From positions 558,001 to 622,000 of the forward strand of contig CAWGMT010000009.1 in NCBI GenBank assembly GCA_963823675.1: a DNA stretch of 64,000 nt, given 5' to 3'. Positions within the stretch are counted from its first letter, which is position 1. Every line of letters starts with the position of its first letter. Below are positions 19,225 to 28,540 of this stretch, in pieces. The position numbers were made by a program, and so were the translations under genes. The notes under the pieces were generated by a model, which was not told where the DNA came from, searched no databases, and saw nothing but the letters and a program-made list of their open reading frames with translations. The stretch is from CAWGMT01 sp963823675 (GTDB lineage: Bacteria; Planctomycetota; Planctomycetia; Isosphaerales; Isosphaeraceae).

Positions 19225-19482
19225 GCCATGGCAGAGCGACCCCGCAGGGTTGACCCGCCAGGCGCCCCCGCCTGCCAGGTCACCGCTTCGCCCGGCAGAA
19301 GCGGTCAGCCCGATAGAGGTTGCCCGGAACCGGTCCCTACGTGGCCGACTGAAAGAACAAGACCAAGCGCCCGAACTTGAAACTGATCAGGCGGCAGATT
19401 CCGAGCAGTAGCAAGGGGCCAAGCAACCGTCGAATCTGGGAGATGATTCTCGACGCCCGGGAGATTGAAAGCTCGCAGGAAT

Positions 19483-19968
19483 TCATTTCTGAAGCCTCTG
19501 TCGGAGCACCAGCCCGCCATCCATGCCACGTGTCTCCTCTTGCTGAGGATACGCTTGCTTCCAACACTTCCAGCACTGCTCGCTAATCCAGCCTCCAATC
19601 AAGGCTGCCGCCAACTGGGGGGCGGTCTCATAAGCCGCCGCGAGACCGACTCTAAGAACAAGATCAGCCGTCGAGAACCGCTGAAGTCCAGTGGCGCGCA
19701 GCAGTGGCGCGAGGGTTTCACCCAGGTACCCGTCGATCGATCTGGCTGTTTGGCGACAGAGGACGGTATAGATGAGCAGACTGATCCAGCCCCCTACCTC
19801 GAACCCGATGAGAAACGCAACCGGCCCGTCCATTCGCCTTCGCCGTCGAAACATGAGCACCAGCCCGATCACCAGGGCAAGTTGCATCAGCGACCCGCCG
19901 ATGGCGAGCAACGCAAGGGTTAGACCAGGCAGCCCTGCCTGAACGAGCAGGCAGTCCAGCGCGACCAC
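19483..19968 (-). CDS. Hypothetical membrane protein
   Basis: A 161-aa protein with about three or four hydrophobic helices (LLVQAGLPGLTLALLAIGG, QLALVIGLVLMF, GWISLLIYTVL, LAAALIGGWI). A basic loop (RRRRRMDGP) follows the second helix. I do not recognise a named family. A further frame downstream (to about 19337) encodes another hydrophobic stretch (RRLLGPLLLLGICRLI), possibly a frameshifted extension or neighbouring remnant. The reading frame from 19968 is clean. No obvious partner. Confidence 0.55.
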   Translation of the reverse strand: MVALDCLLVQAGLPGLTLALLAIGGSLMQLALVIGLVLMFRRRRRMDGPVAFLIGFEVGGWISLLIYTVLCRQTARSIDGYLGETLAPLLRATGLQRFSTADLVLRVGLAAAYETAPQLAAALIGGWISEQCWKCWKQAYPQQEETRGMDGGLVLRQRLQK

Positions 19969-20028
19969 GGCGCCTTTTCCAGTGGTTTAACGCGCCCGCG
20001 TTAAGTAGAAGTATGGGGAGGTGGTCTC

Positions 20029-20190
20029 ATGAGTCAGCACCGCGAGCTTCGTCTGGCTCTTGACCCCGCCGCCGCTGCCCACCCTGACCGGCGCGTCCCA
20101 CTCGCGCGACCTGGACCGCGCAGATCGACGCGGCGTTCCGCGCGGGACTTCGGGTCTGTGCGCGAAGCATTCCACGCAGTGAGGTCCTGA
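20029..20190 (+). CDS. Possible small ORF upstream of protease gene
   Basis: A 53-codon frame (MSQHRELRLALDPAAAAHPD...) with a strong ribosome binding sequence (GGGGAGGTGG, about five bases before the ATG) that ends 20 bp before the protease start. The peptide is basic and has no recognisable domain. It may be a real small protein, a leader, or the surviving head of a deleted gene. Confidence 0.3.
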   Translation: MSQHRELRLALDPAAAAHPDRRVPLARPGPRRSTRRSARDFGSVREAFHAVRS

Positions 20191-20210
20191 AGCAAGAAAG
20201 GTTGTCTACG

Positions 20211-21437
20211 ATGCGACTGACGAAGCTGCTGGCGGCCCTCGCGGCGCTCTCGATCCCGTCTTTCGCGATCTTTTCGGACGCGCTGTTCGCGCAGCGGAAG
20301 GTCGATCCTGCACGCGCGGCTCGGGCTGACATCCCGTCCAGAAACGTGGCTGATCCACGTGCGCTTGAAGAGCAGCTCAAATCGGTCGCGAGCAAAGTTA
20401 CGCCCTGCGCCGTTGCGGTCGGGGGAGGCCGGCTCGGGGGCTCGAGGGTCATTGTTTCCGCTGACGGCCTTGTCCTGACTCAAAGTCACTGCGCCCCTGA
20501 CGCAACGGTCACAATAGGCCTCCCGGGCGGAACCGAGGAAATTGCGGACGTTGTCGGGCGTGACGAGGTGTTCGATCTGGGCTTGCTGAAATTGCGGAAG
20601 CCGGGCCCATACCCCCATGTCGACTTTGCGGAGACCATGCCGAAATTGGAGAGCTGGATTGTTACTGCGGGTTACCCGTATCCTTTGGGATACCAGAAAG
20701 GCCGGCCGCCGGAAGTGCGGCTTGGCAAACTTCTCTATGCTTCCGAGATCGACTTTCTTACCGACTGCCCCCAGGACGGCGGAGACTCAGGTGCACCGTA
20801 CTTCGACCTGAATGGTCGCCTGATCGGCATCGTCGACGGCAGTACTTACCTGAGCGATCTCCTATTCCCCGACTTCTCATGGAATCTGGGCAGGCCGTGG
20901 ATGCGCGGAACCCCGCTCAAAGAAGCTCACAGTCGATTTGAGCGGATGGCCCGAGGCGAGAAAAATATCCGGCTCAGCCGCGGCGAGCTCTCCTTCACTG
21001 ATCGAGGCATGAGAATCCGTTTCTCGGACTTGATTCCCAAGGAGCGACATAGCCACGGAAAGAAGACGCTCGAGGCTTTCGGGGAGGCGAATGCTGGGGT
21101 GAAGGCGAGCGTCGTCGAGGTGCTCGACGGCAATGAGCCGGCTGCCCTGGGTGCTGTCGTAGACGCCGATGGGTTGGTGCTGACCAAGCCGACGTCGATC
21201 CCCAATTGCTGCTCGCGTGGCAACTCTTCGACTTTCGGGATTACCATGAACGTCATCGTATCGCCTTCCTGGGGCCGAAGCGCCTCACCGAGGCGAGTTT
21301 GCACCGGGATGCTGGCTGCCGCTGGAAGCCGCCGCGTCTTTCGGACCGCCCGCGTGGACGTCCCTCGTTCCACCAGACCAGTCGGTGTACACGCAACGCA
21401 TGAGTTTGCGTTATGCTCGAGTGAACGATGTACCTGA
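20211..21437 (+). CDS. Secreted trypsin-like serine protease (Do-like), C-terminus disrupted
   Basis: From the ATG at 20211, with AAAGG upstream, comes a signal peptide (LLAALAALSIPSFAIFSDAL), then a trypsin-fold domain. The likely triad is His in LTQSHCAPD, Asp in DEVFDLGLLKL and Ser in GGDSGAPYFDLNGRLIGIVD. A second, partial copy of the fold begins near residue 300 (EVLDGNEPAALGAVVDADGL) but ends after VLTKPTSIPN. Past about 21200 the reading frame looks non-native. An overlapping frame reads LLAWQLFDFRDYHERHRIAF before itself breaking, so the 3' end seems to be a junction between two damaged genes. Exported to periplasm or beyond. Confidence 0.7.
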   Translation: MRLTKLLAALAALSIPSFAIFSDALFAQRKVDPARAARADIPSRNVADPRALEEQLKSVASKVTPCAVAVGGGRLGGSRVIVSADGLVLTQSHCAPDATVTIGLPGGTEEIADVVGRDEVFDLGLLKLRKPGPYPHVDFAETMPKLESWIVTAGYPYPLGYQKGRPPEVRLGKLLYASEIDFLTDCPQDGGDSGAPYFDLNGRLIGIVDGSTYLSDLLFPDFSWNLGRPWMRGTPLKEAHSRFERMARGEKNIRLSRGELSFTDRGMRIRFSDLIPKERHSHGKKTLEAFGEANAGVKASVVEVLDGNEPAALGAVVDADGLVLTKPTSIPNCCSRGNSSTFGITMNVIVSPSWGRSASPRRVCTGMLAAAGSRRVFRTARVDVPRSTRPVGVHATHEFALCSSERCT

Positions 21438-21467
21438 CAGCATCTTCACGTAAGAAGGAGAATCGAT

Positions 21468-23308
21468 ATGCGTTTCAGTCGTCACGGTAGCCGGCGTGAC
21501 TCGTATCCACCGGTTCCGCTTCCAGGGACTCGAACCATGCACACGCGGCGGACTGCGCTGGCCGTCCTGGGGACGGCGGGGATTGGGACTGGTGTGTTTC
21601 AGCGGGCGTTGGCGGCGACCGCGGGAGGCGGACCCGTTTCGCCACAAATGGTTGCGGATGCAGAATGGGTGGCTGGCATCAAGCTCACCGATCCGCAGCG
21701 GGAAGCGGTCGTCAATGCCTTCAAGGTCGCGCGAGAGGACTTGGAACATGTGCGACCGATTGAGCTCGACAATTCGCTGCTTCCGGGGCTCCGGTTCGCT
21801 CCGTTCGCGAGTCCCGCGTCACTTCCTGATCCGCGTGGTTATGAGCTCAAGACACCTCCGGCGCCGGGCTCCGATCCGGTTTCGCGGCCTGACTCCGACG
21901 AGGATTTGGCGTTCAGTTCCATTCGGCAGCTCGGGAAACTGCTCCGCAGTCGAAAGATTTCGTCGGTGGAATTGACGAAGTTGTATCTGGAACGGCTCCG
22001 GCGCTACGACCCGCTGCTCAAATGTGTGGTGACCTACATGGACGAGCTGGCACTGAAACAAGCGGAGCGCGCCGATCAGGAACTGCGGGCTAAAAACGAT
22101 CGCGGACCGCTTCACGGAATCCCCTGGGGCATCAAGGACATCTTTTCCTATCCAGGCTACCCCACGACATGGGGCGTTGGGCAATATCGCGACCGCGTGA
22201 TCGACGTGAAGGCGGCCGTCGCCGAACGGCTGGAAAATGCCGGTGCGGTGCTGGTCGCGAAATTGGCCACAAATACATTGGCCGGCGGATCGGTTTTGTG
22301 GTATCGCGGCATAACCCGGAATCCCTGGAATCCGCGCCGGGATGCCGCGGGTTCGTCATCTGGGCCGGCAGTTGGCAGCCGCCGCTGGACTCGTCGGCTT
22401 TTCCATCGGCACCGAAACCTCGTCAAGCCTCATCGGCCCTTCCATAGTCTGCGGTGTCGTCGGGACTGAGACCGACGTTCGGACGCGTAAGCCGATATGG
22501 CTGCATGCAACTCTGTTGGTCGCTCGACAAGATCGGGCCAATCTGCCGCAACGCTGACGACTGCGGTTTGGTTCTCGCCGCGATTCACGGTGCCGATCCG
22601 CGCGACGCGGCATCTGTCGACCGGCAGTACGTCTGGCCTTCATCGCGGGAGCTTTCCACGATTCGAGTGGGGTACGTCGCAAAAGGGGGCGAAGATGAAC
22701 AACGGGATGATTTTCGAGTCCTGCGCGAACTGGGCGTGAAACTCGTCCCCGTCGAACCGCCCAATTTGAAAAAGGACTACGGACTGCCGAAGAATGAGCT
22801 CCAGGCGGGGCTTGTTGCCAGCGAGTCGGCCGCCGCGTTCGAATACCTCACGCGCCGTGGAGAGCCCAAGGGCGTGAAAGGTTGGCCTCAGTACTTTTTG
22901 CTTGGCCATTTTCTCACGGCTGTCGACTATCTGAGGCTCAATCGGTTGCGGGCAATCGTCATGCAGCGATTTGACAAAATGATGCAGGCCGTCGATGTCT
23001 TTCTTTGTGACGAATGGATTCCGGGCGGCGATCCTGATGACAGATGGGATTGGTACGGCAATATGACGGGGCATCCGATGATCGTGTTCCCGAATCAGTT
23101 CGAAGCGAAGGACGGTTTCCTGTTGCCAAAACCGCAATTGATGATTGGCCGCGTTTACGACGAGAGCACCCTGCTCACGCTCGCTCACGCTTGCCAGCGG
23201 GCAATCGGACTCAAGCAACGTCCGCCACTGGATCAATTCCTGGCTCAAAAGGACGAGATCCTCGCGGGCGAAGAGTTCCCCGACGAGAATAAATACTACA
23301 CCGACTAA
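21468..23308 (+). CDS. Amidase signature family enzyme (two single-base insertions)
   Basis: Amidase of the GatA/amidase-signature superfamily, which hydrolyses amide bonds with a Ser-cisSer-Lys triad. A twin-arginine-like leader (HTRRTALAVLGTAGIGTGVF) suggests export. Lys lies in GIPWGIKDIFSYPGYPTTWG, the Ser-rich loop is AGSSSGPA and the nucleophile loop is GTETSSSLIGPS. The frame shifts twice: near 22371, where an extra T separates GSSSGPA from AAAAGLVGFSIGTE, and near 22462, where an extra G precedes LRPTFGRVSRYG. With both removed the protein is about 612 aa. AAGGAGAA precedes the ATG at 21468; a second possible start is 21537. Both insertions are in short homopolymers and may be sequencing errors. 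Confidence 0.8.
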
Positions 23309-23309
23309 T

Positions 23310-23427
23310 GCAGGAACCCGCCGACCTCCGCATCATCACCTTTCTGCGGAACGAGAAGGGCGAAATGACCGGCCTTTCGATCGATATCGGCGGCCGCTTG
23401 AGAGGAGTTCGGTTCACCAAGCGATGA
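23310..23427 (+). pseudogene. C-terminal scrap of an unidentified protein
   Basis: Immediately after the amidase, a frame reads DLRIITFLRNEKGEMTGLSI then DIGGRLRGVRFTKR to a TGA at 23425. The pattern ITFLRxxKGEMTGL resembles the C-terminal beta-strands of DUF3471-like domains found after serine hydrolases. Nothing upstream belongs to it, so this is the tail of a gene whose body has been deleted. Confidence 0.4.
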
Positions 23428-23449
23428 CCCGCCTTAGAGAATTCTCGTC

Positions 23450-23815
23450 ATGGAACCGGCCAATGCCGGCGATTCCAACAGCCGTCCCTCGTTCAACCTG
23501 TGGATCTCCGCGACCGCGCAGGGAAGCGAGCCACGACTGGCAGCCCTCGGGCATCACGACGTCCATCATCCCGAGTGGTCTCCCGACGGCAAATGCCTCG
23601 CGTTCCTTTCCAAGGGGAATGGATCGGCGAAGTCCAACCAGGTCTGGCTGCTGCGACCCGACGGCCAGCTTCCCACCTGCCTCACACGAACGCCCAAAGG
23701 CGTTGTCAACTACCGCTGGTCGCCTGTCGGCGCCGAGATCGCATTCACGACCCCCGAGCGGGGAGACGACGAACCCGACCCGATCATAGGCCCCGATCGC
23801 TTCATGAAGAGCTGG
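23450..23815 (+). pseudogene. S9-type peptidase propeller fragment
   Basis: The frame encodes NSRPSFNLWISATAQGSE, then PEWSPDGKCLAFLSKGNGSA, NQVWLLRPDGQ and YRWSPVGAEIAFTTPERGD. These are beta-propeller blades typical of the N-terminal half of S9 oligopeptidases (dipeptidyl peptidase or acylaminoacyl peptidase type). No signal peptide or alpha/beta hydrolase domain is present, and the coherent reading ends near 23815. It is a fragment within a run of gene remnants. Confidence 0.5.
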
Positions 23816-24439
23816 GATTGCGTCATTCATGGTTCGCGCCGCGGCGTAATCGACGACTTTCACCATAATGCCGCCTTCCGGATTATGCCGACTGGAGTTC
23901 GCAGGGTGATGCGACATCGGGCGAATCGCGCGGGTCCTTCACGGCCTTGAGATACAGTGCCATCCACGGGACTGTGAGTGATGCAAAGAGCGTCGCGGAA
24001 CGCTATCATTGGGAGGAAGGACCGTGCTGGAACTTTGACCATCAATCGGTCACTCAGGGGACGCTCGTGCGGTTGTCCAATGTGTAAAGGGTGAATATCC
24101 CCCTCGCATCGACGGCATCCGAGACCGGCGCCTCTGTCGAGTCGCAGCGCCGGTACGATCGACTCTTGCGCCTGGCGATGTACCACGAAATGCGTTCCTT
24201 ATTGAGGATTTGCACAACGTAAATGTCCCTGGCCTCCCATAGAGCCCGACTCGCCATTGTCCGAGCCGTAAGCGGTGAACCATGATTGGCTCGGACAGTC
24301 GGGCGCGGGACGATGGCGGGACAGCAAAAGGGTGATCCAGTCGCGAGACTCCCGACCTGGGCAACTGGGTGGCAGGAAAGCCTGAACGGCCATCGAGGGC
24401 GGACGTCTGCGGTCTTCAGGCCATCGAGGAGCGGCCATC
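23816..24439. other. Non-coding or degraded stretch
   Basis: No full gene is supported. Short fragments look coding-like on the minus strand (for example ARDIYVVQILNKERISWYIA around 24180-24240) but could not be assigned. The base composition is less GC-rich than the flanks. I regard it as decayed sequence. Confidence 0.5.
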
Positions 24440-24985
24440 GTGAAACGCATGATACTGGAATGGGGGCTGATCCTCTGCCTCGGTACCTCGCTCGCGCTGT
24501 TGACCTCGTGGGTCGTTTCCACGTTCTTCGACCGATCTTCCTACCATCTCAGGATCTCCACCACCGGGAACCTGAGGCACGATCTCCATCTCCTCCTCTA
24601 CGATGGTCAGTTCGCGTTAAGCAATCAGTTCGATAGGGATTCCTCCGGCAGAATCCGACCGTTGATCGTGGAAGCGAACATGCTCATCAAGAGGGACCTC
24701 TTGAGGGGGGATCGGAGCGGGCAATTCACAATTCCGGGTCTCGATCTTAGGTACTACTGGAACGCCCCGTCGGGCGGGCTCATCTGGTCACTGGAACAGT
24801 CGCTGCTGATCCCCGTCGGATTGCTGCTGTTGCTGACCGCCTGGTTTCGCATTCGTCTCGGCAAACTGAAGGCGCGCACTTCGCACGTCAGCCCTCAAGC
24901 TCCGGAGGCGCAGACGGACGTCCGCGGGTCTGAGAAATGGACCTCCGGAACAGAGCCTCAAAGTCATGTAAAGCCTCAACCATAG
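24440..24985 (+). CDS. Hypothetical protein with two membrane segments
   Basis: A 181-aa protein starting at a GTG preceded by AGGAG. It has an N-terminal helix (GLILCLGTSLALLTSWVV), an extracytoplasmic-looking domain of about 90 residues (SSYHLRISTTGNLRHDLHLL) and a second helix near residue 115-135 (SLLIPVGLLLLLTAWF), followed by a polar tail. No named family was recognised. The frame is clean, although it lies among gene remnants. Confidence 0.6.
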   Translation: MKRMILEWGLILCLGTSLALLTSWVVSTFFDRSSYHLRISTTGNLRHDLHLLLYDGQFALSNQFDRDSSGRIRPLIVEANMLIKRDLLRGDRSGQFTIPGLDLRYYWNAPSGGLIWSLEQSLLIPVGLLLLLTAWFRIRLGKLKARTSHVSPQAPEAQTDVRGSEKWTSGTEPQSHVKPQP

Positions 24986-25049
24986 TTGGCCCGTCTTGTC
25001 GATTCCGCTCGTGGTCGCGGTCTTCGGTATCCTCGGGCTGGACGGCATC

Positions 25050-25289
25050 CATCCGCACCTCGTGACTGCGCCGAGGTTGGGACGAGGCGTCTCGAGCACC
25101 AGGTGGAGATGATCTGCCATGATGACGTAGCAGAGCAGCTCCCACCCGCAGCGTATGACAGTATGTTCAAGGCCGGCGATTAACCCCCGTCGGTCCGCAT
25201 CGTCGCGGACGGTCTTCTGGCGGGCGTTGCCCCCGCGCCATGACGTGATCGCTGGCGCCCTCAAATTCGATCCGCAGTCGCCGTGGCAT
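25050..25289 (-). pseudogene. REP-associated tyrosine transposase (RAYT) remnant
   Basis: From an ATG at 25289 the frame begins MPRRLRIEFEGASDHVMARG, the N-terminus of IS200-like REP-associated transposases. After a frame change near 25230 it continues RQKTVRDDADRRGLIAGLEH, then CGWELLCYVIMADHLHLVLE, with a partial HUH-type motif (DHLHLVL). It then fades near 25050. The catalytic tyrosine region is lost. It is divergent from, and abuts, the ECF sigma gene. REP-like palindromes elsewhere in the window are the type of sequence this family mobilises. Confidence 0.65.
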
Positions 25290-25341
25290 GGAGCAAGGTT
25301 TGTACGAAAATGTACTGCCGCGTGAACCTTTTGTCGGCAAC

Positions 25342-25950
25342 ATGGGAATCACGGTTACGGTGAACACACACGAAGACGACGAACGCGAGCTGATCAAACG
25401 TGCTCGGGCCGGCGAGGCGATTGCTTTCGAGCGGCTCGCCAAGCAGCACGTCGCACGCCTGTGGCGCTGCGCGATGGCCCTTGTCAAGGATAGCCACTGC
25501 GCCGAGGATCTTGTGCAAGAGACTCTCGTCGAAGCGTGGCGATCCTTGGCGCGTTTCGATGGTCGTTGCCGGTTCTCCACTTGGCTGTACGGCATTCTGC
25601 GGCACCGGTTCTGGAAGGGACAGCGACGCCGGAGCGCCGTCACGCTTTCCGCACCGGATGCTCTTGGCCTGGAGCGATCCTCTGGGTGCTCGCCTGATCG
25701 CTCCGCGGAGGCGTCCGAAGATGCCCAACAAGTTCGCCGGGCGGTAGCGAGCTTGCCGGAAGAGCATCGCTTGGTCGTCGAACTCCGTTTCTTCGGGGGG
25801 GCGACGTTGGACGAGATTGCGGCGGTCCTTGGCTGCCCATTGGGAACGGTGAAGTCGCGATTGCATTACGCGCTGGAGGAATTGCGGCAAATGAATCTTG
25901 CGGTGAACCTTTTCACTTCATCCAGGGAAACAAAGGAGAGCAAACCATGA
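25342..25950 (+). CDS. ECF-type RNA polymerase sigma factor
   Basis: A sigma-70 family extracytoplasmic-function factor of about 202 aa from the ATG at 25342; an in-frame ATG at 25288 would add 18 residues of low quality. Region 2 covers FERLAKQHVARLWRCAMALV, DSHCAEDLVQETLVEAWRSL and FSTWLYGILRHRFW. Region 4 covers LPEEHRLVVELRFFGGATLD and EIAAVLGCPLGTVKSRLHYA. Its stop overlaps the start of the anti-sigma gene as ATGA, so the two are translationally coupled. An 11-mer GTGAACCTTTT occurs just before the gene (25322) and again before the anti-sigma start (25903), possibly -35-like elements. Intact. Confidence 0.93.
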   Translation: MGITVTVNTHEDDERELIKRARAGEAIAFERLAKQHVARLWRCAMALVKDSHCAEDLVQETLVEAWRSLARFDGRCRFSTWLYGILRHRFWKGQRRRSAVTLSAPDALGLERSSGCSPDRSAEASEDAQQVRRAVASLPEEHRLVVELRFFGGATLDEIAAVLGCPLGTVKSRLHYALEELRQMNLAVNLFTSSRETKESKP

Positions 25951-27437
25951 ATGATCTCCTTCGCCCCTGCGAAGCTTGGGCCGAGCGAATCAGCCTGGCG
26001 GCGGCCGGTTGCCTATCGCACGACGAAGAGCGAGACGTTCGTCGGCATGTCGAGACGTGTTCCGATTGCCGCGAACGCTTTCGACAGCTCACGGAATTGT
26101 GCGGCGCGCTTGCTGAAGCACAGTTGCCGGCCGAAAGTGCGGAGGCGGCCATCGTCGAGCGAGTCATGTCGGCGGTCGCATCCGACGAATCACGGCGACC
26201 CATCGTTCGCACGCGGGCGGAAATGATTCATCTCCCGCTCCTTACCCGTTCCCTAGACAATTGGAGGCGGATCATGCGTTCTTCAGTTTCTCGCGTTGCG
26301 GCGGCGGCGATTTTTGTTCTGGCCGTTGGAGGCGTCGCCTGGTGGTTACACGGAGGCGGCGCGACGTTGGCCTTCGCCGACTTCGTCGCGCCGATCCTCG
26401 ATGCGAAGACCGTCAAGTACAAGCTGACCACCGAAATGGCGGGCCCACCCGCGGTGACGGTAACGAGCGAGGTCATGGTGCTGGGCGCCACTCGGTCGCG
26501 CCAGGAGATGGAGATGCCGGGCAAGTCCAAGGCGATCATGATCTTTGATTGGGGCCGAGGCAGGAGTCTTACCCTGGAACCCGCCTCCAAGAAGGCGATC
26601 GTCCTCACCCTCGCCAACCTGACCAAGGAGCAGGTTTCGCAGCAGGACCCGTTCGCCATGTTTCGCTCGATCCTGCGCAATGCGCAGGACAAACCGACCG
26701 TCCAACGGGAGCCGCTCGGCGAGAAGGAGATCGACGGACACCGAGTCGTCGGATTCCGCTTTCGCAGCAAGGGCATGGTGACGAGTTTGTGGGGCGATCC
26801 CAACACCGGCCTGCCGGTCCGCGGCGAAGTGACCACGGCAATGTACGGCAACATGAAGGCGACGATGAGCGACTTCGCATTCAACGTGGACATGGACGAA
26901 TCGTTGTTTAGCGTCGAGCCGCCGGCCGGCTACACAGTACAGAACATGAATGTCAACGTTTCCCCGGCGGAGGAGAAGGACCTGATCGCGGCATTCCGCG
27001 AATACAGCAAACTGAAGGGCGCCGCTTTCCCGGACTCGCTCGACATGCAGACGACGCTGCAAATGGTTGCGAAAGAGGTTGGGAAGAAGCTGGCGATCGA
27101 GATGCCTGCGGAGAAGCCTGCCCCAGGTAAGGAGAAGCCGGATAAGCAACAGATGCAGAAGAGCATGGAAGCCGGAATGCAGAAGACCGTGGACGTCCAG
27201 ATACGGCTTCAGCGCGGCTTGCTCTTCGCGCTCTTGTTGCCGACGGACGCTGACGCGCACTACGCGGGGAAAGGCGTTTCGCCGGGCGCGGCCGACAAGC
27301 CGATCTTCTGGTACCGCCCGAAGGATGCGCGGAAGTACCGGGTCATTTACGCCGATCTCTCGGTTCGTGACGCCGATGCGCCGCCGAGCGTGCCCAACGC
27401 GCAGCCGGTGCCAGGCCCATCCACTCCGAAGAATTAG
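25947..27437 (+). CDS. Zinc-finger anti-sigma factor with large extracytoplasmic domain
   Basis: A 496-aa membrane anti-sigma factor. Residues 1-50 form the zinc-binding anti-sigma domain (HVETCSDC, an HxxxCxxC motif at His34, Cys38 and Cys41). A single membrane helix lies at about 112-134 (AAAAIFVLAVGGVAWWL). The remaining 360 residues are outside the cytoplasm. Residues 140-320 resemble a LolA/LppX-type lipid-binding fold (VKYKLTTEMAGPPAVTVTSE, DGHRVVGFRFRSKG, DESLFSVEPPAGY). It is co-translated with the ECF sigma gene and should hold that factor at the membrane. The sensory part may bind a hydrophobic ligand; this is inferred. Intact. Confidence 0.88.
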   Translation: MNDLLRPCEAWAERISLAAAGCLSHDEERDVRRHVETCSDCRERFRQLTELCGALAEAQLPAESAEAAIVERVMSAVASDESRRPIVRTRAEMIHLPLLTRSLDNWRRIMRSSVSRVAAAAIFVLAVGGVAWWLHGGGATLAFADFVAPILDAKTVKYKLTTEMAGPPAVTVTSEVMVLGATRSRQEMEMPGKSKAIMIFDWGRGRSLTLEPASKKAIVLTLANLTKEQVSQQDPFAMFRSILRNAQDKPTVQREPLGEKEIDGHRVVGFRFRSKGMVTSLWGDPNTGLPVRGEVTTAMYGNMKATMSDFAFNVDMDESLFSVEPPAGYTVQNMNVNVSPAEEKDLIAAFREYSKLKGAAFPDSLDMQTTLQMVAKEVGKKLAIEMPAEKPAPGKEKPDKQQMQKSMEAGMQKTVDVQIRLQRGLLFALLLPTDADAHYAGKGVSPGAADKPIFWYRPKDARKYRVIYADLSVRDADAPPSVPNAQPVPGPSTPKN

Positions 27438-27533
27438 TCCCTCGGCAGCAGTTGCCGATTTACTGCACAACCAAAGATCCGGTTCGGGCCCAGACTGGCG
27501 AGCTATCGCGCCTCGGGCGTGGCTGGGTTGGGC

Positions 27534-28198
27534 ATGCGACGATCGTCGATCATCCGGACCGGGGCACTCGGATTGATGGTCTTCTGGCTGCTCGGTCAGG
27601 GGCTGCGAGCCGCCGGGGCACCGGATGATAAGCCGGCATCGCCGCAGGGCGCCTCGAGGCACTGAAGCGGGAGAGCGATCAGATCTACGGGAGGATGGAG
27701 GCACGCCGCGCCCAAGCCAAGGGCGACGCCGAGAAGGAGGCGGCCGTTGATGCCTACTTCAAGGCCATGCGCGGCCTCGCCGGGCGCGCCTGGCGATCGT
27801 CGATGAAGAGCCGAAAGACCCCGCGGCGCTGGACGCAGTCCTCTGGGTGATCCAAGAGGACTGGGGCGGCCGCCTCGGCCAGCAGGCCGATCTGCCCGGC
27901 AAGGCCTACGATTTGCTGGCCCGACGCCGAGGGCAAGCCCTTCGTTTTGCTGGGCATCAATGGCGACGATGACTGGGAGGCCGCCAAGGTTGTGATGACC
28001 AGGGAGCGAATCACCTGGCGCTCGTGGTGGAACGGGGGTAAGACAGGGGGGATCGTGACGCGGTTGGGAGTCACGAGTTGGCCGACCGTCTACATCCTCG
28101 ACGCCAAGGGCGTGATCCGCTACGAGAATGTCCGCTTCGAGGCGATGGACCGGGCGATCGACCGGCTCGTCAAAGAGGCCAAGGCGGGCGACCAGTGA
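27534..28198 (+). pseudogene. Thioredoxin-like (TlpA-type) protein, decayed
   Basis: An ATG at 27534 begins a signal peptide (GALGLMVFWLLGQGLRAAG). Further frames give ALKRESDQIYGRMEARRAQA, then ALAIVDEEPKDPAALDAVLW, and finally DAEGKPFVLLGINGDDDWEA and GVTSWPTVYILDAKGVIRYE to the stop at 28198. At least two frameshifts (near 27640 and 27785) and a deletion near 27920 are needed to join them. The deletion removes the thioredoxin CxxC active site. It follows the ECF/anti-sigma pair on the same strand and may once have been part of its regulon. Confidence 0.7.
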
Positions 28199-28235
28199 GC
28201 ACGGACCCCCATCGGAAGAGCTAGGACAGCAGGTA

Positions 28236-28540
28236 GTTGCCAAGCGAGAATCCTTCAAGCATCCCTTCCCGCGGTGAATCCAGCCGGCGCCGATCCTCGA
28301 TCGGACAGAGCCAGTGCAATTCCTCCAGCCGTGCCGATGGGCGAGTCGTGGTGTCCGGCGAATCGCGATCATTCGACCAGATTGGTGTGAAGTCAGAGCT
28401 TCACCGCCAAGGCGCGAAGAGCGCCAAGAAATATGGCGATCCCGCTCATCAATCACTAACCATGCGATTGATGCCGTACATTCACTGCTTCTTCCCTTCG
28501 CGCTCTTGGCGTCTTCGCGGTGATAAGGTCAATCGGCTAA
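28236..28540. repeat. Dispersed repeat, copy 1 (shared with 33.4 kb)
   Basis: This 305-bp stretch is nearly identical to 33433-33738. It begins GTTGCCAAGCGAGAATCC and ends GGTCAATCGGCTAA. Within it, TCACCGCCAAGGCGCGAAG and CTTGGCGTCTTCGCGGTGA form inverted ends of a roughly 130-bp hairpin unit. The second half also matches 32038-32214. A family of three copies within 5.5 kb. Confidence 0.85.

Noticed and set aside
24888..25145. 85-codon minus-strand frame near the RAYT remnant
   Set aside because: It overlaps the end of the small membrane protein gene in antisense and the RAYT remnant in another frame; no independent support.
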